Shown here: piece by piece, positions 1 through 6,513 of the stretch
Layout of the letters: each line of letters opens with the position of its first letter
How positions within the stretch are numbered: the stretch's first letter is position 1
The notes under the pieces: generated by a model
What the model saw: only the letters and a program-made list of their open reading frames with translations
Databases searched by the model: none
Told to the model about the DNA's origin: nothing
Program-made: the position numbers and the translations under genes
NCBI GenBank assembly: GCA_024231375.1
Contig: JAAEQP010001586.1
Location: 1 to 13,774, forward strand
Source: a bacterium
GTDB lineage: Bacteria > Hydrogenedentota > Hydrogenedentia > Hydrogenedentiales > SLHB01
DNA: 13,774 nt
Direction of reading: 5' to 3'

Positions 1-804
1 CGTGAGGATTTCGTCGATGATGAGCAGGCAGCCCCGGCGTTTGCACAAGGCGTGCAGTTTGGGGAAGAAGTCCGCCGGCGGCACGATGGTGCCGCCCGCG
101 CCCTGGATGGGTTCGGCGATGATGGCGGCCAAGGCGCCTTCGCAACCGTTGTCGATGGACCGGTCGATGAAATCCACGTAGTCGTCCGTGTTGAGCGGGT
201 CGCCGAAGACGGGGCGGTAGGGGTTGGGATAGGGGACCTTGTGAAACCCCGGCGCAAGGGGGCCGAAGCCTTTGCGGAATCCTGTGCCTTCGAGGCCGAG
301 GGACCCGAGCGTTTTCCCGTGGAACCCGTTCCAGAACGAGAAGAACTCGGTGCCCCCCGTGTACGACTTGGCCAGGCGCATGGCGGCTTCCACCGTTTCG
401 GTGCCGCCCGAGTAATGCTGTGAGCGTTTCAGGTTACCGGGCGCGATTTCGGCCAGTTTGGCGCACAGTTCCCAGCGGTTGGGTACGGCATGATCGTGAA
501 CGTTCATCAGTTTCGACGTTTGCGCGTTCAACGCTTCCACCACCTTGGGATGGCAATGGCCCGGATTGGTCATGACCACACCCGAACTGAAATCGATGTA
601 GACGTTGCCGTCGACGTCGCGCAGATAGCTCATGTAGCCCTCGTCGAGGACCAGGCGGCTCGTCAGCGTCGACCCGGACAGGCCGGGCGAAATGTACTCG
701 CGTTCCTTCTCCCAGATGGCGAGCGACTTCGGGCCAGGCGACGCCGTCATCATTACGGGCGCATCGTTGTCGGCCAAGGTTCGCAGGTCGCGGGTCTCGG
801 TCAT
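1..804 (-). CDS. Class III (PLP-dependent) aminotransferase, C-terminal part outside the window
   Basis: The first 268 codons are visible; the C-terminus, including the PLP-binding lysine, lies beyond base 1. The reading frame shows hallmarks of fold-type I, class III aminotransferases (4-aminobutyrate / acetylornithine / dialkylglycine decarboxylase group). These are DVDGNVYIDFSSG near residues 63-75, NPGHCHPKVVEAL near 80-92, the phosphate-cup segment SGGTETVEAAMRLAK at 132-146, FHGKTLGS at 161-168, AEPIQGAGG at 230-238, and LLIIDEI at about 260-266, where Asp264 should contact the pyridine nitrogen of PLP. The phosphate-cup motif reads SGGTET where many relatives have SGxEA. The enzyme should be cytoplasmic and transfer an amino group from an amino acid or amine to a 2-oxo acid; the substrate cannot be told. 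The ATG overlaps the TGA of the upstream FGGY kinase as ATGA, so the two are probably translationally coupled. Confidence 0.93.
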   Translation of the reverse strand, partial: MTETRDLRTLADNDAPVMMTASPGPKSLAIWEKEREYISPGLSGSTLTSRLVLDEGYMSYLRDVDGNVYIDFSSGVVMTNPGHCHPKVVEALNAQTSKLMNVHDHAVPNRWELCAKLAEIAPGNLKRSQHYSGGTETVEAAMRLAKSYTGGTEFFSFWNGFHGKTLGSLGLEGTGFRKGFGPLAPGFHKVPYPNPYRPVFGDPLNTDDYVDFIDRSIDNGCEGALAAIIAEPIQGAGGTIVPPADFFPKLHALCKRRGCLLIIDEILT

Positions 805-2297
805 GGATTCGCTCCTATTCCGTTCCTAAGGGCGCGTCGAGCGCGCTGGTGTCGTTCATAGACGTCCTGGTACGAATTGTGGCGCTCGGGACAGAAATCC
901 ACTTGGGTGTCCTGTGGCGCCATGGCGGCCACTGCTTCGTCAAGCGACGCGAACACGCCCGCGCCTACCCCGGCCAACATGGCCGCGCCCAGTGTGCCCA
1001 CTTCGGGTTCCGCCACCTGCACGCGGGGTTTGCCCAACACGTCGCCTATGATCTCGGTCCACAAGGCGCTTTCCGCGCCGCCACCCACGATGCGCACCGT
1101 GTCGATGGCGCAGCCCAGTTCCTCAATGATATCCAGATTCGTCCGCGCAGAGAGGGCCACGCCTTCCATGATGGCACGAATGATGTGGCCCTGGGTATGG
1201 GCGAGGGTGAGCCCAAGGAACGCGCCACGCTCGTGGCTGTCCCAGGAGGGCGTGCCGGAGCCGTTGAACTCGGGCAGCACGATGAGGCCGTCGGCGCCCG
1301 GCGCGACTTCGGCGGCCGCGCGGTCCATGGCTTCGTATCCGCCCTCCCGTGGCGCAAAGAACCCGTCGCGCCACCAACGCAAGACCGCGCCCGTCGTCAT
1401 GATTGGTGCTTGCAGGCACCAGGTGTCCGGCGCAACGTGGCACGATGTCGTGACGCGGCGTTCGGGATCGACAACGGGTTTGCGGGTGGACACGCTCACC
1501 ATGGTCGCGGTGCCCAAGGACACCAGCAAGGTGTCGGGGGCGAGGGCGCCCGCGCCCAGGGACATGCAACTCTGGTCGAAGCCGCCGAGGACTACGGGGG
1601 TACCTGCTTTGAGACCGCACGCTTGGGCCGCCGCGGCTGATACCACACCGGCCACAGCGCCCGAGTCGTCTACGCGCGGGAGCTGGGAGACTTCGAGTCC
1701 GCACTCGGCAACCAGATCGTCGACCCAGGTGCGGCGCGCAACATCGAAGAGGCGTGTCCGGCTGGCAGAGGAGTAGTCGGTCACCAAGTTGCCCGTGAGG
1801 CGATGGACGAAGTAGTCGCCCACCAAGGCCACGCACCGGGTACGGCGCAACACGTCAACATCATGTTTCGCGAACCATCGCAAGGCCGAACCGGTCCAAC
1901 CGGGGAACGTACGGAGTCCCGTCGTGGCGAACAAACGTTCCTCGTCCTTGCCAGGAATTTCGTTTGCGCGGCGATCCATCCACGACACCGCGGGACGAAG
2001 CGGCGTCCCGTCGTTGCCCAGGAGCACGAAGGTGCTGCCTTGAAACGAGATGCTTACGCCGGCCACGCGCGCGGGATCGATCTGACCCTGCTGAAGCGCT
2101 CCGCGCACCGTGGCACACAGAGCATCCCACCATTCGGAGGGGTCTTGTTCGAAGTGGCCGGGCCGCGGATTGGCCAGTCCGTATTCGCGGTAGGCACGGC
2201 TCAACACGGCGCCGGTCGCGTCGAAGACGAGGCTCTTCAGGCCGGTGGTTCCCGCGTCAATGCCGATGATACAACACGATGAATCGAGTTCCGCCAC
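801..2297 (-). CDS. FGGY-family carbohydrate kinase (xylulokinase-like, substrate unknown)
   Basis: This 498-residue cytoplasmic sugar kinase has the usual family length. The N-terminal FGGY domain (about residues 10-248) opens with the ATP-phosphate loop GIDAGTTGLKS at 12-22, has WMDRRA at 106-111, and carries the predicted catalytic Asp241 in GGFDQSC. The C-terminal domain (about 254-445) has LGTAT at 261-265, PSWDSHERGAFLGLTLAHT at 350-368 and the adenine-site segment VGGGAES at 404-410. The turn that reads GQMHG in E. coli XylB is SFQGSTF here (84-90), so a xylulose substrate should not be assumed. I chose GTG at 2297 because a GGAG sits 7 bases upstream and the N-terminus then matches the family. 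A GTG at 2354 would add 19 unconserved residues and has weaker support. The stop overlaps the aminotransferase start. The pair is divergent from the PfkB kinase. Confidence 0.93.
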   Translation of the reverse strand: MAELDSSCCIIGIDAGTTGLKSLVFDATGAVLSRAYREYGLANPRPGHFEQDPSEWWDALCATVRGALQQGQIDPARVAGVSISFQGSTFVLLGNDGTPLRPAVSWMDRRANEIPGKDEERLFATTGLRTFPGWTGSALRWFAKHDVDVLRRTRCVALVGDYFVHRLTGNLVTDYSSASRTRLFDVARRTWVDDLVAECGLEVSQLPRVDDSGAVAGVVSAAAAQACGLKAGTPVVLGGFDQSCMSLGAGALAPDTLLVSLGTATMVSVSTRKPVVDPERRVTTSCHVAPDTWCLQAPIMTTGAVLRWWRDGFFAPREGGYEAMDRAAAEVAPGADGLIVLPEFNGSGTPSWDSHERGAFLGLTLAHTQGHIIRAIMEGVALSARTNLDIIEELGCAIDTVRIVGGGAESALWTEIIGDVLGKPRVQVAEPEVGTLGAAMLAGVGAGVFASLDEAVAAMAPQDTQVDFCPERHNSYQDVYERHQRARRALRNGIGANP

Positions 2298-2304
2298 GCA
2301 CGCA

Positions 2305-2308
2305 CTCC
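2305..2308 (-). promoter_or_regulatory. Ribosome binding site GGAG for the FGGY kinase
   Basis: On the minus strand GGAG stands 7 bases before the GTG at 2297. This favours the shorter protein over the in-frame GTG at 2354. Confidence 0.6.
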
Positions 2309-2428
2309 AGTGGTACCCAAATCGTCCGGTAAGACTACCAAGTGGCGCGCACACAAAGCTCAGACGTCACCAAGCACTTCAACCGCGCCACAACTCGCTA
2401 CCAGACGTTCTGGGTGGTGAGACCCCCC

Positions 2429-2457
2429 TTGCACAATCTCTGTCCATACAGTACAAT
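2429..2457 (+). promoter_or_regulatory. Sigma-70-type promoter for the PfkB kinase / ceramidase-like pair
   Basis: TTGCAC at 2429-2434 and TACAAT at 2452-2457 are separated by exactly 17 bases. Each box differs from the consensus at two or fewer positions. The local sequence is markedly more AT-rich than the rest of the window. Transcription would begin near 2464, about 48 bases before the GTG at 2512. The match and the position are seen in the sequence; activity is inferred. Confidence 0.6.
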
Positions 2458-2462
2458 TGTAT
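2446..2462. promoter_or_regulatory. Palindromic operator candidate overlapping the -10 box
   Basis: TACAATTGTA at 2452-2461 is a perfect 10-bp palindrome. A second inverted repeat, ATACA (2446-2450) / TGTAT (2458-2462), is interleaved with it. Both cover the -10 box of the promoter at 2429-2457, a position suited to repression, for example by a GntR- or LacI-type sugar regulator. No regulator gene is in the window, so the binding protein is unknown. Confidence 0.45.
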
Positions 2463-2497
2463 CGAGAGTGTGGCCGCCTGTCAAGTGCGGGGCAACT

Positions 2498-2503
2498 GGG
2501 GAG
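2498..2503 (+). promoter_or_regulatory. Ribosome binding site GGGGAG for the PfkB kinase
   Basis: GGGGAG lies 8 bases before the GTG at 2512. It decides the start against the in-frame ATG at 2533 and the long upstream extension. Confidence 0.6.
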
Positions 2504-2511
2504 CATGTGAA

Positions 2512-3711
2512 GTGACTGAGACTTACGACGTCATGGCGGCGGGTCATGTCTGTATCGATATCATCCCGGATCTGCCCGACACCGGCGCTGCCGTCATTGG
2601 CGACCTGTTGCGGCCGGGCACATTGGTCGAGGTGGGCGCGGTGACGATCAACACCGGCGGCCCGGTCTCCAACACGGGCATCGCGCTGCAGCGGCTGGGG
2701 AATCGCGTGTGTTTCAGCACGCGTGTGGGCGACGACGCCTTCGGCCAGATGACGTTGGATCTGCTTGCGAAGAGCGGCAACGTGGACGGCGTCCGGGTCG
2801 TCTCAGGGAGCCCGAGTTCCTACACCGTCGCTCTGGCGCCACCCGGCATCGACCGCACCTTCTTACACAACCGCGGCACGAACAACACCTACGGCGCGGA
2901 CGATCTGGACCCGGACCAGATCGCGCGGTGCCGCGTGTTCCATTTCGGCTACCCGCCGTTGATGAAGCGTCTGCTCACCAACGATGGCGAGGAACTGGAA
3001 CGCGTGTTTCGGACCGCCAAGGAAGCCGGCGCCATCACCTCGTGCGACATGTCGCTGCCCGCCCCCGCGACCGAAGCGGGCCGTTTGCCATGGCGAACCA
3101 TCCTCGAACGCATCCTGCCCAACGTCGATCTGTTTCTGCCTTCCATCGAGGAGGCGTTCTACATGCTTGACCCCGGCGCGTTCGTCGCACGTAAGGAGGA
3201 GCACGACCACGCGGACCTCATCGATGTGATCGGGCCTGACGAGTACGCAGCCATGGCCGATGCCCTACTTGCCATGGGACCCAAGGTCGTAGCGTTGAAG
3301 TCAGGGCACAAAGGCTACTACCTGCGCACGGGTGACGATGCCTGGCTGGATGCCCACGGCGCGGCCGAAGCGGCGTCCGGCAACTGGCGCAATCGTGAAC
3401 TGTGGTGTCCCGCGTTCTGCGTGCCCAATCTGGTAAGCGCCACGGGTTCCGGCGACTCGTCTATCGCAGGCTTCCTGGCCGCGTTCCTTCGGGGCTTGTC
3501 CATCGAGACCGCCGTGAAAACGGCCACGTGTCTGGGTTGGCAGAACCTTCAAGTGCTCGACGCAGTCACCGGTATTCTCTCGTGGGACGAGACGGTGGCC
3601 TTTCTCGACCGCGGAATGCCCCTGATCGATGTAAACCTGGAAGGCACGGAGTGGACGTGGTGTGAAGCCACGGGCCTGTGGACGAGCCCGCGCGATTCGG
3701 GGGACCTGTAG
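2512..3711 (+). CDS. PfkB/ribokinase-family carbohydrate kinase
   Basis: This 399-residue cytoplasmic kinase is predicted to phosphorylate a sugar or nucleoside-like alcohol with ATP. The N-terminal PfkB signature covers TINTGGPVSNTGIALQRLG at 45-63, followed by RVGDDAFG at 71-78. The C-terminal signature is SATGSGDSSIAGFLAAFLRG at 309-328. It has GSGD in place of the usual GAGD, with Asp315 as predicted catalytic base and the glycines forming the anion hole. At 399 residues it is longer than typical ribokinases or fructokinases (about 300-330). The extra length falls mainly around 213-245, an acidic/histidine-containing insert, and in a tail after about 360. GTG at 2512 is chosen from the GGGGAG site 8 bases upstream; the frame stays open back to 2245, but that stretch holds the promoter. 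The next gene starts 1 base after the stop. The substrate cannot be assigned. Confidence 0.93.
   Translation: MTETYDVMAAGHVCIDIIPDLPDTGAAVIGDLLRPGTLVEVGAVTINTGGPVSNTGIALQRLGNRVCFSTRVGDDAFGQMTLDLLAKSGNVDGVRVVSGSPSSYTVALAPPGIDRTFLHNRGTNNTYGADDLDPDQIARCRVFHFGYPPLMKRLLTNDGEELERVFRTAKEAGAITSCDMSLPAPATEAGRLPWRTILERILPNVDLFLPSIEEAFYMLDPGAFVARKEEHDHADLIDVIGPDEYAAMADALLAMGPKVVALKSGHKGYYLRTGDDAWLDAHGAAEAASGNWRNRELWCPAFCVPNLVSATGSGDSSIAGFLAAFLRGLSIETAVKTATCLGWQNLQVLDAVTGILSWDETVAFLDRGMPLIDVNLEGTEWTWCEATGLWTSPRDSGDL
3699..3704 (+). promoter_or_regulatory. Ribosome binding site GGGGGA for the ceramidase-like gene
   Basis: This purine run within the last codons of the PfkB gene stands 8 bases before the GTG at 3713. 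It supports a start directly after the upstream stop and tight coupling of the two genes. Confidence 0.55.
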
Positions 3712-3712
3712 C

Positions 3713-5056
3713 GTGGCAGGATTGCGGGCAGGATTCGCGGAGCGCACGATCACGCCCGCTGTCGGCGCGGCGCTTGCCGGGTATTTCGAACCCCACGTCG
3801 CAGACACCATCGTGAACGACTTGTGGGTTTCGGCCGCCGTGTTCAAGGACGACGCAGGCAACGCAGTGGCCCTCGCAAGTTGCGACGTTATCGCGCTCGA
3901 TGCGGACACCGTGGCGGCCATCCGGGGCCGCGTCGAGGAAACGGCAGGCATCGGCCCGGATAGCATCATGGTCTGCGCCGTCCACAATCACACGGGTCCG
4001 CAAACGGTGGACCTGCTCGGAGGGCGTGCGGACCCTACTTACCTGATGCGCCTCGAAGAAACCATGGCCGAGGCTATTGCGGCGGCGGCAGGTGATTGCG
4101 GCGACGTGGCAGTTCATTACGGGTCGGCGCAGGTCAACGGGTTGAGCTGCAACCGCCGCTTGGTGTTCGGCGATGGTTCCGTCCACACCCATGTCACCGG
4201 AGCCGACGAATCCGAGGCCGTCGGACGGGAGGGTCCGTGCGACCGTGAGTTGTCCGTGCTCACGGCGGTCCGTCCTTCAGGAGAAGTTGCGGGATGCGTG
4301 GCGAACTTCGCGCTGCACGCGACGAATGTTCGAGGCGACCGAATCTGCTCCGATTACCCAAGGCACTTCACCGAATCGTTGCGCGCATCGACGGGCGGCG
4401 GTTATCCAGTCGTGTACCTGAATGGAGCGTGCGGCAACATCGATTCCAAAGCGCCCGAGCTTCACGACGTCGAGTATGGTCCCGGACGTGCGCAACGCAT
4501 CGGCACGGAACTGGCCGAGGCCGCCGCGCCGCTTCTTGAGGGTGGCGGGGAGACAGGGGCCTCCACCGTCGCGGCCGCGGCAGAGCGAATCGCCATCCCG
4601 GTGCGCAAGGTGTCGGCGGAAGAGGTCGAGAGGGCGCGGGAGGCTCTCTCTCGAACCCAGCCCGCCGAGTTATGGTTCACGCGCCGCACTCGGCGGCCGA
4701 GTGCGGTGAAAGAAGCTGTCTACGCTCGGGAGGTCCTCGCGTTGGTGGAGGCGGGTGCGTCGAAGCCGTCGGTCGATGCTGAGGCACAGGTCCTGCGCGT
4801 GGGGGATGTGGCGATTGTGGGTGTGCCCGTGGAGTTGTTCTCTGAGTTCGGGTTGGCCATGAAAGAATGTGGGCGCGACGCGTTCCGGGGTGTCATGGTT
4901 GCCGGGTTGGCGAATGGGTATCTCGGGTACGTGCCCACGGCACAGGCGTTCGAGGGAGGCGGGTACGAGACGCGGTTGGCCCGGTCGAGTCAACTCGTGC
5001 CCGAAGCAGGGGACTGTTTGGTGCAGACGGTGATGCGGCTGATGTGTCGGGTGTGA
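3713..5056 (+). CDS. Neutral/alkaline non-lysosomal ceramidase N-domain protein, cytoplasmic form
   Basis: The protein has 447 residues. It begins with the family-typical LRAGFAERTITPAVGAALAGY (4-24), then has VHNHTGP at 90-96 (putative zinc-binding His91 and His93), LHATNV at 201-206 (His202), SDYPRHFTESL at 213-223 and the conserved NGACGNID at 237-244. These match the catalytic N-terminal domain of neutral ceramidases, zinc amidohydrolases that split the amide of ceramide. The C-terminal immunoglobulin-like domain of true ceramidases, which are about 650-750 residues, is absent. There is no signal peptide with the GTG start at 3713. The in-frame ATG at 3662 lies inside the PfkB gene and would add 17 unconserved residues. 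Stand-alone domains of this kind are common in polysaccharide-degrading bacteria and are mostly uncharacterised, so ceramide is not an assured substrate. Its tight link to a sugar kinase suggests an intracellular amide or ester hydrolase acting on a sugar derivative (inference). Confidence 0.85.
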   Translation: MAGLRAGFAERTITPAVGAALAGYFEPHVADTIVNDLWVSAAVFKDDAGNAVALASCDVIALDADTVAAIRGRVEETAGIGPDSIMVCAVHNHTGPQTVDLLGGRADPTYLMRLEETMAEAIAAAAGDCGDVAVHYGSAQVNGLSCNRRLVFGDGSVHTHVTGADESEAVGREGPCDRELSVLTAVRPSGEVAGCVANFALHATNVRGDRICSDYPRHFTESLRASTGGGYPVVYLNGACGNIDSKAPELHDVEYGPGRAQRIGTELAEAAAPLLEGGGETGASTVAAAAERIAIPVRKVSAEEVERAREALSRTQPAELWFTRRTRRPSAVKEAVYAREVLALVEAGASKPSVDAEAQVLRVGDVAIVGVPVELFSEFGLAMKECGRDAFRGVMVAGLANGYLGYVPTAQAFEGGGYETRLARSSQLVPEAGDCLVQTVMRLMCRV

Positions 5057-5111
5057 AAATGCCAGGGACAGTCCCGTCTCGCTTCGCTCGCTTGGTACAG
5101 TCCCGCATTTT
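5056..5111. repeat. 56-bp REP-like nested repeat between convergent genes (possible bidirectional terminator)
   Basis: The outer arms AAAATGC (5056-5062) and GCATTTT (5105-5111) are perfectly complementary. Inside are two near-identical 11-bp near-palindromes in direct orientation: GGGACAGTCCC (5065-5075) and GGTACAGTCCC (5094-5104). Between them lies CGTCTCGCTTCGCTCGCTT (5076-5093 plus neighbouring bases), itself made of repeated CGCT units. The element fills almost the whole gap between the two stop codons. The A-run and T-run at its ends would suit a bidirectional terminator. The architecture resembles dispersed REP/BIME elements mobilised by RAYT (IS200-like) transposases; no such transposase gene is in the window, so that link is inference. 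Confidence 0.6.
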
Positions 5112-5115
5112 CTGT

Positions 5116-6462
5116 CTACGGCAGTTCGAAGGGCACCACGAAGATCTGGTGAAAATCCGCGTCTGAGTACGAACGCGCATGCATGCCGTCTTGGTCGTAT
5201 GACGGCACAGCCTTGTTGTAGGCCAAGAGCGCCCCGTCATGGGACCACACGAGTGCGAACCGTTCGTCTTCTTCGCCTTGGGCCGTGAGGAACTCCGATT
5301 TACCGAAGTCCGGACCCTGCTTCACGCAGGTCGCCACCACGGCGCCGCTGCTGATGCATGCGATGTAGTCCCCCGACGGATGCCAACGAAGTCCTGGCCC
5401 CGCGCCGCCGGGCAGAGACGTGGCCTGAACCGGACGTTTCGCGGGATCGGGGTCGCGGTCTGAGCCGTCGGATGGGACGATGAAGATCTGGGTCGAACCG
5501 TCGGCTGCGTGAGCGTAGTAGGCGATGCGTTGGCCATCCTGCGTGCCGCGCACGATGCCGCTTGCCCAGTCGTGGGTCAACCGCCGTATGCGCAGCCCTT
5601 TCGGCGGAGTGGGATATTCCTTGGCCGATCCGGCCTTGGCGGTGGCGATGTCCACGCTTCGCGGGACGTCCACGACGAAGAGGGATTCCTCGTACTCGAC
5701 GCCGTCGTCTTTCCGCACCTTGCCAATAAAGGCGCGCATGAGGCCTTCGCGGCCGATCCACGAATCGCCATAGGCCTTCTCGATTTCGCCGGGCTTGGCC
5801 GTGTCCTTCGGTGCACACGCCACCAAGAGGGCGAAGAAATGGGTCGCGCCACCTGGGGCTTTCGCGTTGGGCTCCATGTAACCGATGGTCCGGTCATACT
5901 GGGGCAAGAGGAAGTCGTCGTAGGTGAACCCGACGCGCTTGCCATCGAAGGCATATTCGTGCCGATGGGTGCCGCCGCGATGGGCGCCCGGCAACGTCGC
6001 GCGGTCCGTGGCCACGTCGCGGTGATCCAGCCACACCATGGACTGGCTACTGTCGGCGATGACCTCGGCCCCGTTCCGGTTGGGTTTTCCGTAGTAGCCG
6101 CGTTCCGGGACGGTGTCGACGGGCGGACCGTGGATGAAGGCGACGCGGTTGAAGATGGGGTGAAACGTTACCGCGCCCACGCCGGGGGCGGCCTTTTCGC
6201 CGATAATGGACGGTGGCGCATACAGCACGGTTTCGATGCCCGTGGCGATTTCAACCTTTTCGATGGTCTGCGAGTTGTCGATGCCGACCCCGACCGTTTC
6301 GCGCGTGTCGTAACACAGGAACCGGCCGTCCGGCGAGAAGTTGTCGTTGTTGTCGAGATCGTGATTCTTGGGCGAATACGTGATCTGCCGTTCGGCCGCA
6401 GTCGCGGCGCCGCAAAGGATTGCCCCAATCAGAGCAACCGCCATGAAGTGTGATGTGGTCAT
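5116..6462 (-). CDS. Exported YidR-like (DUF3748) beta-propeller protein
   Basis: The protein has 448 residues. The N-terminus (about 1-23, hydrophobic core FMAVALIGAILCGAATAA) is a signal peptide with a probable AxA-type cut before ERQITYSP. Cys17 is not in a proper lipobox. The mature part follows E. coli YidR (DUF3748) along its length: ITYSPKNHDLDNNDNFSPDG near 27-46, TIEKVEIATGIETVLY near 66-81, VGAVTFHPIFNRVAFIHGP near 95-113, RGGTHRHEYAFDGKRVGFTYDD near 162-183, and a C-terminal TolB/WD40-like blade with LRWHPSGDYIACIS. The family has no established function; a periplasmic propeller that binds a ligand or protein is a reasonable guess. To my knowledge E. coli YidR lacks a signal peptide, so export is a difference here. 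The ATG has GGAG 9 bases upstream. It lies 51 bases downstream of the parvulin gene on the same strand. Confidence 0.85.
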   Translation of the reverse strand: MTTSHFMAVALIGAILCGAATAAERQITYSPKNHDLDNNDNFSPDGRFLCYDTRETVGVGIDNSQTIEKVEIATGIETVLYAPPSIIGEKAAPGVGAVTFHPIFNRVAFIHGPPVDTVPERGYYGKPNRNGAEVIADSSQSMVWLDHRDVATDRATLPGAHRGGTHRHEYAFDGKRVGFTYDDFLLPQYDRTIGYMEPNAKAPGGATHFFALLVACAPKDTAKPGEIEKAYGDSWIGREGLMRAFIGKVRKDDGVEYEESLFVVDVPRSVDIATAKAGSAKEYPTPPKGLRIRRLTHDWASGIVRGTQDGQRIAYYAHAADGSTQIFIVPSDGSDRDPDPAKRPVQATSLPGGAGPGLRWHPSGDYIACISSGAVVATCVKQGPDFGKSEFLTAQGEEDERFALVWSHDGALLAYNKAVPSYDQDGMHARSYSDADFHQIFVVPFELP

Positions 6463-6513
6463 CGTGCGTATCTCCCATTCAATACGGCAAACTCGCGAAC
6501 AGGGCCGAAGTGT

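Noticed and set aside
52..861. Two plus-strand open frames of 123 codons each (52-423 and 490-861)
   Set aside because: They lie opposite the class III aminotransferase, whose motifs are unambiguous, and do not look like proteins.
849..1640. A 263-codon plus-strand open frame, and several similar ones, opposite the FGGY kinase
   Set aside because: They are antisense to a strongly conserved kinase frame in GC-rich DNA, have compositionally biased His/Arg-rich translations and show no recognisable motif.
2245..2511. N-terminal extension of the PfkB kinase back to 2245
   Set aside because: The extension overlaps the FGGY gene start and contains the promoter and operator; the kinase homology begins after the GTG at 2512, which has a good ribosome site.
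5509..6453. A 314-codon plus-strand open frame opposite the YidR-like gene
   Set aside because: The minus-strand frame matches the DUF3748 family along its whole length and has a signal peptide; the antisense frame resembles nothing.
6395..6462. Lipoprotein signal in the YidR-like protein because of Cys17
   Set aside because: The residues before it (AIL-C) do not fit a lipobox; a normal cleavable signal peptide fits better.
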